From: Vicinamibacteria bacterium
GTDB taxonomy: Bacteria; Acidobacteriota; Vicinamibacteria; Fen-336; JAGNNV01
Direction of reading: 5' to 3'
NCBI GenBank assembly: GCA_019694155.1
Contig: JAIBCN010000228.1
Location: 1-44,276 of the forward strand
Length of the DNA: 44,276 bases
The notes below the pieces were generated by a model. The model ran no database searches, was not told where the DNA came from, and saw only the letters and a list, made by a program, of their open reading frames with translations. The translations under genes were made by a program, and so were the position numbers. Positions 1-10,532 of this stretch are shown here, piece by piece; within the stretch, counting starts at the first letter, position 1; the number at the start of each line of letters is the position of its first letter.

Positions 1-29
1 CGGCCCTTCGGAGCGTTGGCGCGGCGCCG

Positions 30-701
30 CTAGAACCGCAGCATGATGCCGCCGGTCCACTCGTACTGGTTCGAGTACTGCGCCTTGGATCCGCTGTAGC
101 AGCCCCAGTAGGCATCGCACCAGAATCCGCTCGCGTTCGCCTTGATGCGAGTCGGCGTCCAGCGGCCTTCGAGACGGAACCCGAAGGTCCTACCTTCCGG
201 AAAGAGCTTCAGCCCGATGGCGCCCGTGCTCGAGAGCCTCGAGCTCCCCCCGACATTTCTGGTGACACCCGCGACGGGCACGGCGCTCGGCGCGTAACGG
301 GTGGACCCGAAGCCAAGCAGCAGATAGGGCCGGGCGAAGGTCTCGGGGCTGAGGAAGGTGTAGGCCAGATACCCGTGGTAGTTCCGCACCTTGACATCGG
401 CGATCTTGAGGCTCGAGACGCCGGTGATGTCGAGGTCGGTGGACTCCTGAGAGAAGAGCACCCCGATCTCGGAGTGTCCGCCAAGGAGGAAGCCCACCCG
501 TCCTCCGAGGGATGACGAGTTGAGAGGATCGATTCGGGTGTACGTCCCGAACTTGCCCACCGCGACACCGGGCCCGGTCACGCCCTCGCTGAACGTCCAG
601 CCGGCCGAACCCGTGATCTCCACCCGCTTCTTGCCCTGAGCCTGGGCGTCGACCGCGGCCAGGGCGGCCAGAAGAGCGGCAAGAATCATCCTTCGGATCA
701 T
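30..701 (-). CDS. Outer-membrane beta-barrel protein, unknown ligand
   Basis: 223 residues. An N-terminal signal peptide (about residues 1-22, ending AQAQ) is followed by alternating aromatic/polar strands and a C-terminal phenylalanine (MLRF), the usual end of an outer-membrane barrel recognised by the BAM complex. It resembles the OmpA-like/OmpW-like eight-strand porin class in size, but I see no diagnostic motif. Two cysteines near residues 194-199 (WCDAYWGC) lie in a predicted late extracellular loop and could form a disulfide. ATG at 701 has AGAGGAAG just upstream. It starts 18 bp after the permease gene on the same strand, so they are probably co-transcribed. Function is not recognisable beyond the fold. 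Confidence 0.75.
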   Translation of the reverse strand: MIRRMILAALLAALAAVDAQAQGKKRVEITGSAGWTFSEGVTGPGVAVGKFGTYTRIDPLNSSSLGGRVGFLLGGHSEIGVLFSQESTDLDITGVSSLKIADVKVRNYHGYLAYTFLSPETFARPYLLLGFGSTRYAPSAVPVAGVTRNVGGSSRLSSTGAIGLKLFPEGRTFGFRLEGRWTPTRIKANASGFWCDAYWGCYSGSKAQYSNQYEWTGGIMLRF

Positions 702-719
702 GGTCTTCCTCTGCTTCCT

Positions 720-1874
720 CTAGGGGCGCCTCTCACCAGGGCGCTCACCCTCGATTGGAGTCGGTGGATCGGGCGGCGGGTTCGGGTCGGGCGCTGGCGG
801 CGCCGGGGTCACCGGGGTCATGGGGGTCAAAGGCGTGATCGACGCCTGGTAGCTCTGCAGCAGCGCGGTCAGCAGGGCCGCGACCAGGGGCCCGACCACG
901 ATGCCGATGAAACCGAAGGCGCTCAAGCCTCCCAACAGGCTGATGATGAGGACGGGCGTGCTGACCTGGGCTTTGCCCGAGAGGAGCAGGGGTCGGATCA
1001 CGTTGTCCACGTTGCCCAGGATCAGGATGCCTACGAGCAGGAGGGCGACCCCCTTGCCGACGGAACCCGAGAGGATGAGCCACGCGGCAGCGGGAAGCCA
1101 GACGAGCGTCGCACCCATCATGGGCAGGAGAGCGAGGAACCCGATCATCACGCCCCACAGCACAGCGCCGCGTATGCCCAGCAGGGCGAAGGTCAGGCCG
1201 CCGATCAGCGCCTGAGTCGCGGCGATCGCGAGGGTTGCAGTCACGCTCGCCGACACCAGCGCGTTGGTGATCGCCATGAGCCGTTCATTCTGCTCGGCCT
1301 CGAACGGCAGCATCCGCTTGACTCCGGCGTGGACCGCGTCGAAGTCGCGCAGGAGAAAGAAGAGCAGGACCAGGGTGATGGTGAGGGAGAAGAAGAAGCC
1401 GGCGACGCCCTTGACCACGCCCCCGGCGCTGCCCGCGACGAACTGGGCGGCGGCTCCGATGCTGCTCGTGATCTTCGCGATGACTTCGTCTTCCGGCGGC
1501 AGCCCGGGCGCCTTCTCGCGAAGCCACTGCCAGCCCTGATGCAGCCATGCGGAGGGCCCCGATCCGCCGTGAAGCTGCTCCCCGAGATAGGAGACCGCGG
1601 TCGAGCCCTCGAGCATGAGGGTGGTGCCGACGAAGATCACCGGCACCACCAGAAGGACCACGACGAGGAGGGTGAGCAGGAGCGCGGTTCGCGTCGGACC
1701 GAACCGATCCTCGAGGCGCGTGCGCACGGGATCGAGGCAGATGGCGAGGACAACAGCCCAGCCGATCTCCACCAGGAACGGCTCGACCACCCGGTAAGCG
1801 AGCCATAGAATGAGCGAAACAGCCCCGAAAAATACGACCCTCGAGTTGGGCGGGGACGGTGAGTTCTCCTGCAT
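720..1874 (-). CDS. AI-2E/PerM family membrane permease
   Basis: 384 residues from ATG at 1874. Earlier in-frame ATGs give a basic, low-complexity N-terminus antisense to the PAP2 gene and are not credible. The protein has a hydrophobic hairpin at about 10-45, a soluble loop with PGLPPEDEV at about 120-135, and a C-terminal block of 5-6 membrane segments containing ALLGIRGAVLWGVMIGFLALLPMMGA and GNVDNVIRPLL, the conserved pattern of the AI-2E transporter (UPF0118/PerM) family. Members export small molecules or act as Na+/H+ antiporters; the substrate here cannot be read from sequence. The C-terminus is an unusual proline/threonine tail (TPMTPVTPAPPAP). It lies directly upstream of the barrel gene. 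Confidence 0.88.
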   Translation of the reverse strand: MQENSPSPPNSRVVFFGAVSLILWLAYRVVEPFLVEIGWAVVLAICLDPVRTRLEDRFGPTRTALLLTLLVVVLLVVPVIFVGTTLMLEGSTAVSYLGEQLHGGSGPSAWLHQGWQWLREKAPGLPPEDEVIAKITSSIGAAAQFVAGSAGGVVKGVAGFFFSLTITLVLLFFLLRDFDAVHAGVKRMLPFEAEQNERLMAITNALVSASVTATLAIAATQALIGGLTFALLGIRGAVLWGVMIGFLALLPMMGATLVWLPAAAWLILSGSVGKGVALLLVGILILGNVDNVIRPLLLSGKAQVSTPVLIISLLGGLSAFGFIGIVVGPLVAALLTALLQSYQASITPLTPMTPVTPAPPAPDPNPPPDPPTPIEGERPGERRP

Positions 1875-1970
1875 TCGCAGCCGCGAGAGTAACACGCCTT
1901 CCCGCCGCCATTTACCGCGCCGCGCAGTACTCGGGCGGCGCTTCAAGAAGGAGAATGACGGAAACGCCCG

Positions 1971-2825
1971 ATGGAGCGACTCATTCCTGATCCGATTCGA
2001 ATCCGCGCCGCGCGAGGCGCTGTCTTGCGATCGCTGACGGCGCTCGCGCTGTCGGCCGGTGTGACACTCGCGTCCGTCGGCCCCGCCGCCGCGCAAGCCG
2101 CGAGCGAACTGAAGGGGTCGGACCAGACACGTCTGGGCGACGGCCGGCGCACCCTGCGGCGCCTGCCCTTGAACCTGGGCCGCGGGTTTTCAGGGGTCTT
2201 CCATCGCGAATCCATCCTCCCTCTCTTCGTGGGAGGTGTTGCCACCGGCGGGGCCTCGGTGCTGGATGAGCCGTTGCGGGCAAGCATCAACCCCGACCCG
2301 GCCGCGGGCTGGGGACAGACGGTTGGAACCGCGGGCGGCGCCATCTGGACGGGCGCGTTCGTCTCGAGCCTGTTCGCGGCAAGCCGCTTCAGCGAGAACG
2401 CGCGATTCCGGGCGGCCTCCTACGATCTCGTCGAAGCCACGATCGTGAATGCCGGCTACGTTCAGTCCTTGAAGCTCATCGTCCATCGACGCCGGCCGAA
2501 CGGAACGAATCGACAGTCATTTCCGTCGGGGCACGCGTCGAACGCGTTCGCCCTCGCCACCGTGGCCGAGCGGCACTACGGTTGGAAGGCCGGCGTGCCC
2601 GCGTACCTGCTGGCGGGGCTCGTAGGAGCCTCGCGACTGAAGCAGGACAAGCACTACTTCAGCGACGTCATGGCGGGCGCCACCCTGGGCTACATCGTGG
2701 GCCGCACCACGGTAAGGCGGAACAGCGAAGCGATGGCGGCGGCATCTCCCCGGACCACTGTCCTCAGGGTGTCGCCGATCGTGGCCCGCGAGGCGCGTGG
2801 CCTGATGCTGTCCGTGGCCTTCTAA
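1971..2825 (+). CDS. PAP2 superfamily phosphatase
   Basis: 284 residues with a signal-like N-terminus (hydrophobic about 20-42, ending AAAQA). All three PAP2 motifs are intact: KLIVHRRRP (KX6RP), PSGH, and SRLKQDKHYFSD (SRX5HX3D), which hold the catalytic histidines. PAP2 enzymes dephosphorylate lipid phosphates such as undecaprenyl pyrophosphate or phosphatidic acid at the periplasmic face. Compared with integral PAP2 enzymes, few strong membrane spans are seen outside the core, so it may be a secreted or membrane-associated acid-phosphatase-like member. ATG at 1971 is the first in-frame start after a stop at 1956. An AAGGAG at 1948-1953 is rather far upstream (17 nt), so the start is somewhat uncertain. 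Confidence 0.88.
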   Translation: MERLIPDPIRIRAARGAVLRSLTALALSAGVTLASVGPAAAQAASELKGSDQTRLGDGRRTLRRLPLNLGRGFSGVFHRESILPLFVGGVATGGASVLDEPLRASINPDPAAGWGQTVGTAGGAIWTGAFVSSLFAASRFSENARFRAASYDLVEATIVNAGYVQSLKLIVHRRRPNGTNRQSFPSGHASNAFALATVAERHYGWKAGVPAYLLAGLVGASRLKQDKHYFSDVMAGATLGYIVGRTTVRRNSEAMAAASPRTTVLRVSPIVAREARGLMLSVAF

Positions 2826-2838
2826 GGGGGGCGTCAGG

Positions 2839-4272
2839 TCAGGACACAGCCGCTCTTGACTCCTCGCCTCCGGGCACGCGCCCGAGAACGTGGCGAAGCG
2901 CGGACTCGAGCCCGGGGTAGGCGAACACGAAGCCCGCGTCGAGGGCCTTCTCGGGGTTCACGCGCGCGCTCGCGAAGAGCAGGGGGCCCGCCATCTCGCC
3001 GAGCGCCACTTCCAGCGCAAAGCGAGGCGCGGGGATTATCGCGGGCCGGTTCAGGACGCGGGCCAGGGTTCTCGTGAACTCGGCGTTCGTCACCGGCTCT
3101 GGCGAGGTCGCGTTGATGGGCCCGTGGATTTCGTCGTTCATCAGGGCGTGGTGGATCAGGTAGAGCAGATCATCGAGGGCGATGAAGCTCCACCACTGGG
3201 AGCCCGATCCGAGGGGACCGCCGAGTCCCAGGCCGAAGGGCGTCAGCATCGGCGGAAGCGCCCCGCCGGCCGGAGTCAGCACCAGCCCGGTGCGCAGCTG
3301 AACCACGCGGATGGACGCGGCGCTCGCGGGCTCGGTCGCCCCTTCCCATTGGACGCAGGTCTCGGGCAGGAACCCCTCGCCGGGGGGATCCGACTCGCGG
3401 AGGATTCGATCTCCGCGGTCGCCGTAGTAACCCGTCGCGGACGCGGAAACGAAAACCGCGGGCGGCTTCCTGAGGGCTCCTAGCGTCTCCGCGAGCCTTC
3501 GGGTGAAGGGAACCCTCGACTCGCGGATGAGCCTCTTCTTGGCGTCGGTCCAGCGCCCCTCCGCGATGGAGTCACCCGCGAGATGAACGACAGCGTCGAA
3601 CCCCTCCATCTCCGACGGATGCGCCGCGCCCCTCTCCGGGTCGAACTCGATCTCACGGTCATTCGCGGCCGCGCGCCGGGTCAGGCGATGCACCTCGTGC
3701 CCCCCGGTCTCCAGAAAAGCGGTGAGCGCGCGCCCCACGAGCCCGGAGGCGCCAGTGACCAGGATGCGCAGAGGCCCCTTTGGCGCCTTCGCGTGCACCT
3801 CCAGGTCCTTCGCGAGGACGCGATGGCGGTAGGCGAAAGTGGCGGCGAGTTTCCTTCGCGCGAGTCCCGAGCCGAAGACGTCGCCGAGACGGCCCAGGGG
3901 CAAGGTGTAGCGGATGGAATCCTCCATCACGCTCGTGGTCTCGCTCTTCGGCTCGAAGCGATGGGTATGGTCGAAGAAATCGAAGGGCCCGGTGCGCTGG
4001 ACATCGCGGAAGATCTCTCCCTCGCGCACTTCCGTGAAATCGGAGAGCCACACCATCCGGACACCGGGGAACACCGGAACATGGAGTTCCACGGACCTGC
4101 CCACGACGGGAGGCGTGAAGGGCGAGACCACGCGCGGCTCCTCCCAGGGCGGCGCCAGGCGCTCGAAAGCGCCGCGTCTCATGTGCCACGCGTAGGCGAT
4201 GGCGGCGCTCACCGGGAGATCGGAACGAAGGAGAAATTCGCGTGGGGTCAAGTCAAGCACCAACGAAGGCAA
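2839..4272 (-). CDS. SRPBCC domain-TIGR01777 epimerase fusion
   Basis: 477 residues. Residues 1-160 form an SRPBCC/START-like ligand-binding domain (RSDLPVSAAIAYAWHMRRGAFERL, with FFDHTHRFEP later). Residues 167-465 are a TIGR01777/YfcH-type short-chain dehydrogenase: the Rossmann motif TGASGLVGRAL, HLAGDSIAEGRW, SASATGYYGDRGD (active-site tyrosine in YYG), and a C-terminal DUF1731 segment (RPAIIPAPRFALEVALGEMA). The fusion of these two domains is common in this family, but the substrate is unknown. The start at 4272 is a TTG without a clear ribosome site; a GTG four codons on is an alternative. It is divergent from ettA across about 60 bp. Confidence 0.88.
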   Translation of the reverse strand: MPSLVLDLTPREFLLRSDLPVSAAIAYAWHMRRGAFERLAPPWEEPRVVSPFTPPVVGRSVELHVPVFPGVRMVWLSDFTEVREGEIFRDVQRTGPFDFFDHTHRFEPKSETTSVMEDSIRYTLPLGRLGDVFGSGLARRKLAATFAYRHRVLAKDLEVHAKAPKGPLRILVTGASGLVGRALTAFLETGGHEVHRLTRRAAANDREIEFDPERGAAHPSEMEGFDAVVHLAGDSIAEGRWTDAKKRLIRESRVPFTRRLAETLGALRKPPAVFVSASATGYYGDRGDRILRESDPPGEGFLPETCVQWEGATEPASAASIRVVQLRTGLVLTPAGGALPPMLTPFGLGLGGPLGSGSQWWSFIALDDLLYLIHHALMNDEIHGPINATSPEPVTNAEFTRTLARVLNRPAIIPAPRFALEVALGEMAGPLLFASARVNPEKALDAGFVFAYPGLESALRHVLGRVPGGEESRAAVS

Positions 4273-4334
4273 TGTGAGAGTATCGCGGGCTGGCCGATCC
4301 AGGATATGGACGCCGAACTGATCGAGGAGAAACC

Positions 4335-5996
<1,662 letters not shown>

Positions 5997-6002
5997 GTCC
6001 GT

Positions 6003-7337
6003 CTACTTCTTGATGAAGTCCACCGCGTTCTTGACGTCGATGCGGGTGGCGGTGACGCCATTTCCCGGGTCGGTGATCGGACGGCCGGAGCCCTTGAGGG
6101 CATTCTCCAGATCGTTCGCGGCGGCCGAGGGCTTCGCCTGCATCATGAGGGCGAGCGCCCCCGCCACGTGAGGCGCCGCCTGCGACGTCCCCGCGAACCC
6201 CGCGACACCGCCGCCCATGCCGGATGAGGTGATGGCGGCCCCCGGGGCGAGCAGATCGATGGCGGTGCTGCTGTTGGAGAAGCACGTGACCTTGTCGGCG
6301 GCCGTGGAGCCGTCGGTGCATCCGAAGCTGATCGTCCCGATGTTCGCGTCGTAGACGGCGCCCACCGCGATCGCTCCGGCGAGACAGGCGGGCGCGCCGA
6401 TCTCCGACTTGTTGGCGGAGTTGCCGGCCGAGGACACGGTCAGGGTCCCGCGGGCGCGAAGGGTGTTCACGGCCTGGGCGAGGCCCGATGTGAAAGCGCT
6501 CGCCGCGTCGCACTGCCCCGGGAAGCTCCCGAAGACGAGGGAGGTGTTGACGATCTTCACCGAAGGCTGCGTGTTGATGATCCAGTCGAAGGCCTTCATG
6601 AGCTGGGTGGACGAGGCCGCGGCTCCCGTCTTGTCGAGAACCCGAACGGCGACGATGTCCGCGTCGGGCGCGACCCCGCGGGGGGCGACGCGCCCGCCGG
6701 ACGTGATGATGCCCGCCACATGGGTCCCGTGGCCCTGCTCGTCTTCGGCGGCGCCCGCTCCCGAAGCTTCCGTCCGGCCTCCCGGGCAGCAGCCGGTGCC
6801 GTCGGCGTTGGCGCAGAAGCACTGCTGGCCCACGATGTCGTCAACGAGGTCCGGGTGGTCGGAGTCGATGCCGGTGTCCAGCACCGCGACCACGACGCCC
6901 GCGCCGGTGATTCCCGACGCCTGCACGTCCCGCGCGCGGATCAGCTCCGTGCTCTCGGCCAGCGCCATCTGGCCGGGAATGTCGAGGTCGATCTTCTGGA
7001 CGCGGTAGTCGCGCACCAGTTTCTTGAGGCCCTCGTAGGTGACGTAACCGCCCACGGCCGAGATGTTCGTGAAGGTATCGGTGACGCGGAACTCGCTCGT
7101 GGAGATCTGATCGAGCACGGCATCGCGCCGCTCCGCGATGGCCTTCGATCGCGCGCCGAGGTCGGTGAGGGACAGGTCGTCGCCGTCGAAAAGGACCACG
7201 ACCCTGACGCTCGGCGACTCGGCCATGGACGACAGAACGGAGGTTCCCACCACGCCGGGAGCCGCCATGTGCGCGTCGCCGGTCTGGGGCAGCAGGAACG
7301 CGGCGAGGAGAAGCAGGGCGAACAATAGGCGTTTCAT
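6003..7337 (-). CDS. Secreted subtilisin-like serine protease (S8)
   Basis: 444 residues: signal peptide (about 1-22), an N-terminal propeptide-like region (about 40-125, inhibitor I9-like), then the catalytic domain. The triad is Asp154 (AVLDTGIDSDHPDL), His203 (GHGTHVAGI) and Ser385 (GTSQAAPHVAG), with oxyanion Asn306 (SSAGNSA). It is therefore a complete, probably active extracellular or periplasmic endopeptidase. Between Asp and His lies an insertion containing four cysteines (CFC and CC at residues 173-184), and further cysteines at 276, 318, 340 and 352 suggest several disulfides. It begins 18 bp after the porin gene on the same strand, so the two are likely co-transcribed. Confidence 0.93.
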   Translation of the reverse strand: MKRLLFALLLLAAFLLPQTGDAHMAAPGVVGTSVLSSMAESPSVRVVVLFDGDDLSLTDLGARSKAIAERRDAVLDQISTSEFRVTDTFTNISAVGGYVTYEGLKKLVRDYRVQKIDLDIPGQMALAESTELIRARDVQASGITGAGVVVAVLDTGIDSDHPDLVDDIVGQQCFCANADGTGCCPGGRTEASGAGAAEDEQGHGTHVAGIITSGGRVAPRGVAPDADIVAVRVLDKTGAAASSTQLMKAFDWIINTQPSVKIVNTSLVFGSFPGQCDAASAFTSGLAQAVNTLRARGTLTVSSAGNSANKSEIGAPACLAGAIAVGAVYDANIGTISFGCTDGSTAADKVTCFSNSSTAIDLLAPGAAITSSGMGGGVAGFAGTSQAAPHVAGALALMMQAKPSAAANDLENALKGSGRPITDPGNGVTATRIDVKNAVDFIKK

Positions 7338-7355
7338 AGCCGCAAGGTTTCCTGG

Positions 7356-8609
7356 TTAGAAGATGAACTGCGTCTGAATGCGGAGTTCCTTCGTCGTTTC
7401 TTTCACCAGGTCGTCGCGGAGGGCGCGGAAGTCAGCCACCACCTTCAGGGTGTGCTTGAGGATGAAGTAGTTGAGGACGCCGCCCTTCTCGTTGCGCCTG
7501 TTCGAGGGCACCTTGTCCGAGGGGTCGTACTCCGCGTAGCGCGCCGCGATCTCGACCTTGTCCCTCTTCAGGAAGAAGCCGGCCTCGACGTTGTAGCCGT
7601 TCGAATGGAAGGTGCCGGAGGACTGAGCGGCCGGGCCCGAGGTGTTGGACGAGGTGCCGCTCACCGCTTCCGGCTTCCGCTTGCGGTTGTAGTACTCGGC
7701 GAAGAGCGAGAAGCCCTTGTACTTGTACATGAGGTCGGCGCCCAGGATGGTGGTGTTGAGGTCGGTCAGGTTGGTGGCGCCGCTGAGGTCGTTGTTCTCG
7801 AACTGGCCCGCGATGGCGAGGAGGGGCTTGTCCCAGCCCTCGAAACCGGTCTCCGAGTAGGCGACCTTGCCGAGGGGCTCGAAGCTCACCCGCGCGTTGT
7901 ACTGCAGCTTGGTGTTGTCGTTGCTCGTGCGGCTCGCGGAGTTCCCGTTGAACACGCCGGCGAAGTACTCCACCTTGTCGCTGGCCACGCGCCCGGAGAT
8001 CTGGAGACCGACATCGCGGCCGCGCGTGTACTCGCCGTTCAGGATGGAACGGTCGGCGAACTGGAGATGGCCGGAACTCGTCATCTCCTGGCGGCCGAGC
8101 GGCACCTTGAACTGGCCGAGGGTGATCTTGAACGCGCCCTTCTTCGACGCGTCCCAGGTGAGAAGGGCGTCCTCGAGAGGCGTCTGGGTGGAAGCACCCG
8201 CCTCGGGGCCGGCCCATGAGAGCTGGACCTCGTAGGTCAGCTCCTTTTTCCAGAACCAGCCCTCGAGCGATGTCTTCGCGCGGCGGATCCGGAAGGACGG
8301 CTTCGACTGCCCATCCGAGGTTGTCCCGGGGAGACGGACATTGTCTGGCGGAATCTCATCGGTGAAACGGAACTGCAGCCGGTTCGAAAGCGAGATCTCC
8401 GCGTTGTCGAGGGTCAGGGTGGTCGCACCGTCTTCGTGCACGATCTTGTAACCCCCGGCCGCTGCGGGCGGGGCCGCCTGCTCGGTCGCGGCGGCGCCAT
8501 CGACTTCGGCGACGACCCGGGTCGCGGTTTCCTTGATTGACACGGGGCCGGCAGCGGCCGGATCGACGCTTCCGGCCATCAGGGCCAGCACGTGGACAAA
8601 ATGCAGCAT
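7356..8609 (-). CDS. OprO/OprP-type (phosphate-selective) outer-membrane porin
   Basis: 417 residues, signal peptide about 1-20 (ATG 8609 with GGAGGGGGAACC upstream). The pattern of strands is typical of porin O/P: FRFTDEIPPDN, PSFRIRRAKTSLEGWFWKKELTYEVQL, FKITLGQFKVPLGRQEM, DRSILNGEYTRGRDVGLQI, and the final barrel strand ending in phenylalanine (TQFIF). Pseudomonas OprP/OprO form anion-selective phosphate channels. The family is broad, so phosphate specificity is only inferred, and no Pho-box was recognised upstream. The gene precedes the S8 protease on the same strand with an 18-bp gap. Confidence 0.87.
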   Translation of the reverse strand: MLHFVHVLALMAGSVDPAAAGPVSIKETATRVVAEVDGAAATEQAAPPAAAGGYKIVHEDGATTLTLDNAEISLSNRLQFRFTDEIPPDNVRLPGTTSDGQSKPSFRIRRAKTSLEGWFWKKELTYEVQLSWAGPEAGASTQTPLEDALLTWDASKKGAFKITLGQFKVPLGRQEMTSSGHLQFADRSILNGEYTRGRDVGLQISGRVASDKVEYFAGVFNGNSASRTSNDNTKLQYNARVSFEPLGKVAYSETGFEGWDKPLLAIAGQFENNDLSGATNLTDLNTTILGADLMYKYKGFSLFAEYYNRKRKPEAVSGTSSNTSGPAAQSSGTFHSNGYNVEAGFFLKRDKVEIAARYAEYDPSDKVPSNRRNEKGGVLNYFILKHTLKVVADFRALRDDLVKETTKELRIQTQFIF

Positions 8610-8689
8610 GGTTCCCCCTCCAGGGGTGGAAAGATCAGGGCGACGAGGTTCTTGGGGTGCGGCTCTCTGGAACGCGGTGTGCGAGAAGC

Positions 8690-9001
8690 TTAAACCGACT
8701 TTCGCATCACGCCCTTCCGGTCGATGGCGGCGGCGAGCGCCATGTCCTTCTCCGTGATGCCGCTCACATCGTGCGTGCGGAGGGCAAGTTTCACGACGCG
8801 GTAGCGGATGTCGATATCCGGATGGTGGTCCGCCTCCTCGGCCATGGCGCCGACGCGGGCCACGAACCGAAGCGCCTTCGGAAAAGTCTCGAACTTGAAT
8901 CCGCGGCGGAGCGCGCCGCGGGACAGGGTCCAGCCGGGGAGTTCGGGCAGACGCTTCCGGATTTCCGCGCCCGAAAGCGCCTTCAGCTTCTTCTTCGCCA
9001 T
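8690..9001 (-). CDS. 4a-hydroxytetrahydrobiopterin dehydratase (pterin carbinolamine dehydratase)
   Basis: 103 residues from ATG at 9001 (MAKKKLKAL). It has the family core WTLSRGALRRGFKFETFPKALRFVARV followed by the active-site block EADHHPDIDIRYRVVKLALRTHDVSGITEKD, where the HHP and THD histidine/aspartate residues are present. The enzyme dehydrates 4a-hydroxytetrahydrobiopterin produced by aromatic amino acid hydroxylases. No phenylalanine hydroxylase gene is in the window, so its partner is unseen; in many bacteria this small protein has other or unknown roles. It follows the poly(A) polymerase-like gene by 37 bp on the same strand. Confidence 0.92.
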   Translation of the reverse strand: MAKKKLKALSGAEIRKRLPELPGWTLSRGALRRGFKFETFPKALRFVARVGAMAEEADHHPDIDIRYRVVKLALRTHDVSGITEKDMALAAAIDRKGVMRKSV

Positions 9002-9038
9002 GACCAAGCCGCCTCTCGTGCCTGTGGACGTTTCAGAA

Positions 9039-10478
9039 TCACGCCGCGGGGCCCCTGGGGCGCCCGGGCCGTCTTCGTCCCCGGCGTCGCGGCGGCCGTC
9101 TCTGACCGTCGATGGACCTCGGTGGGTGCGGACGGGGAGGCTCCATGCCGGGCACGACTTCGGCCTCGACCGACTCGCCATCCACCGTGGCCCCCGCGGC
9201 CACGTCGCGCCAATGCTGCACGATCTCCGAATCCAGACCGTGGATCTCGGCCAGGAGCAGCGCCTCCTGGAAGTAGGGCTTGTGGGCCAGGTTCCTCGCG
9301 GTATTGCGGGGCAGGTCGGTGCGGTGGAGCTTGGAGCCGACGGCGGCAAGCAGGCCGAGTCGCTCGATGTCACGGCGCGCGAAGGGCAGGCTGATCGGCG
9401 TCACTCCGTGGGCGACACCGGGGCCATGCCCGAGGTCGGCTTCCTCGTCGAGTTCGACCATCTCCGCCACCACGTCGGTTTCGTCCACCTGGCCTTCGAG
9501 GGCCTCCGCGGGAAGCGGCTCTTCGATCTCCTCCTGGAAGTCGCGTGGGCCGTCGACGTCGACGAAGGGACGAGGCCTCGCGGTGGCGCGGAGGCCGCTC
9601 GACAGAGGGATGCCCAGGGGCGGCAGGAGGTGAGCGATGAGGATCGCGTTCGAGAGAGCGGCGTCCGAGCCGACCCGCTTGCGGTAATCATCGAGCGTGC
9701 CCAGAGTGTCGAGAAGCCCCGTCTCGCCGCGGCTCAACGCCTTGTGCGCCTCGGGGAAGATGTAGGCGAGGAGGCCGGTCGCGTAGAGTTGCTCGAAAGT
9801 GGAGCGCGCCGAGCCCTGGCGCAGGATCTTGTAGATCTCGTCGAGGATCCGGACATGCGAGCTCTTCACGATCTCCCCGCGCCGGGCGCGGATCGCCTCC
9901 TGGGCCTCGCGGTCGATGCGGAAACCGAGTCGGCAGGCGATGGCCACCGCCCGCATCATGCGCACCGGGTCTTCGCGGAAGCGTTCGTCGGGATCGCCGA
10001 TGACGCGGACGCGCTTCGCTTCGAGGTCCGCGATACCTCCGGTGTAGTCGATGATCGAAAAGTCGGCGATGTCGTAGAAGAGGGCGTTGATGGTGAAGTC
10101 GCGGCGGAAGGCGTCCTCTTCGGGAGTGCCGAAGGTGTTGTCCCGCTTGACGATGGTGTCGCCTTCTTCCGGCTCGGCCTTACGGCGGAAGGTGGCGACT
10201 TCCACCACCTTGTTGCCGAAGCGGACGTGGCAGAGGCGAAAGCGCCGCCCGATGATGAAGCAGTTGCGGAAGAGCTTCTTCACCTGCTGGGGCGAGGCAT
10301 CCGTGCCGATGTCGAAGTCCTTCGGCCTGCGCCCGAGAAGCAGGTCGCGCACGCCGCCGCCTACCAGGAACGCCTTGAAGCCGGAGCTCCGGAGCCGATA
10401 AAGGACGCGCAGCGGATCAGGATCGATCTGCTTCCGGGAGAGCGTGTGCTGCGAGCGGGCGAGGATCCTCGGTTGCAT
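9039..10478 (-). CDS. pcnB: Poly(A) polymerase / CCA-type tRNA nucleotidyltransferase family (PcnB-like)
   Basis: 479 residues from ATG at 10478. The class II nucleotidyltransferase head is clear: FLVGGGVRDLLLGRRPKDFDIGTDA with the GG-VRD motif and the two metal-binding aspartates, then RRDFTINALFYD and the RNA-binding domain with FREDPVRMMRAVAIACRLGFRID. Length, the N-terminal PRILARSQHTLSRKQIDPDPLRVLYRL and a very basic C-terminal tail (RRRGRRRPGRPRG) match PcnB-type enzymes more than short CCA-adding enzymes. The two activities cannot be separated safely by sequence alone in non-proteobacteria. An acidic stretch (EEIEEPLPAEALEGQVDETD) lies in the C-terminal half. Role: 3'-tailing of RNA, in the cytoplasm. 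Confidence 0.88.
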   Translation of the reverse strand: MQPRILARSQHTLSRKQIDPDPLRVLYRLRSSGFKAFLVGGGVRDLLLGRRPKDFDIGTDASPQQVKKLFRNCFIIGRRFRLCHVRFGNKVVEVATFRRKAEPEEGDTIVKRDNTFGTPEEDAFRRDFTINALFYDIADFSIIDYTGGIADLEAKRVRVIGDPDERFREDPVRMMRAVAIACRLGFRIDREAQEAIRARRGEIVKSSHVRILDEIYKILRQGSARSTFEQLYATGLLAYIFPEAHKALSRGETGLLDTLGTLDDYRKRVGSDAALSNAILIAHLLPPLGIPLSSGLRATARPRPFVDVDGPRDFQEEIEEPLPAEALEGQVDETDVVAEMVELDEEADLGHGPGVAHGVTPISLPFARRDIERLGLLAAVGSKLHRTDLPRNTARNLAHKPYFQEALLLAEIHGLDSEIVQHWRDVAAGATVDGESVEAEVVPGMEPPRPHPPRSIDGQRRPPRRRGRRRPGRPRGPAA

Positions 10479-10532
10479 TAATTGTCGGGCTGGTATTCCT
10501 GAGACTCTTCTATCGACCGCTTTTGTGATTAT

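Noticed and set aside
1955..1990. An 11-codon reading frame with ATG at 1955 just after AAGGAG, overlapping the PAP2 start
   Set aside because: The AAGGAG is only one base from that ATG, too close for good initiation, and no conserved or attenuator-like sequence is visible; it is kept only as a reason for doubt about the PAP2 start.
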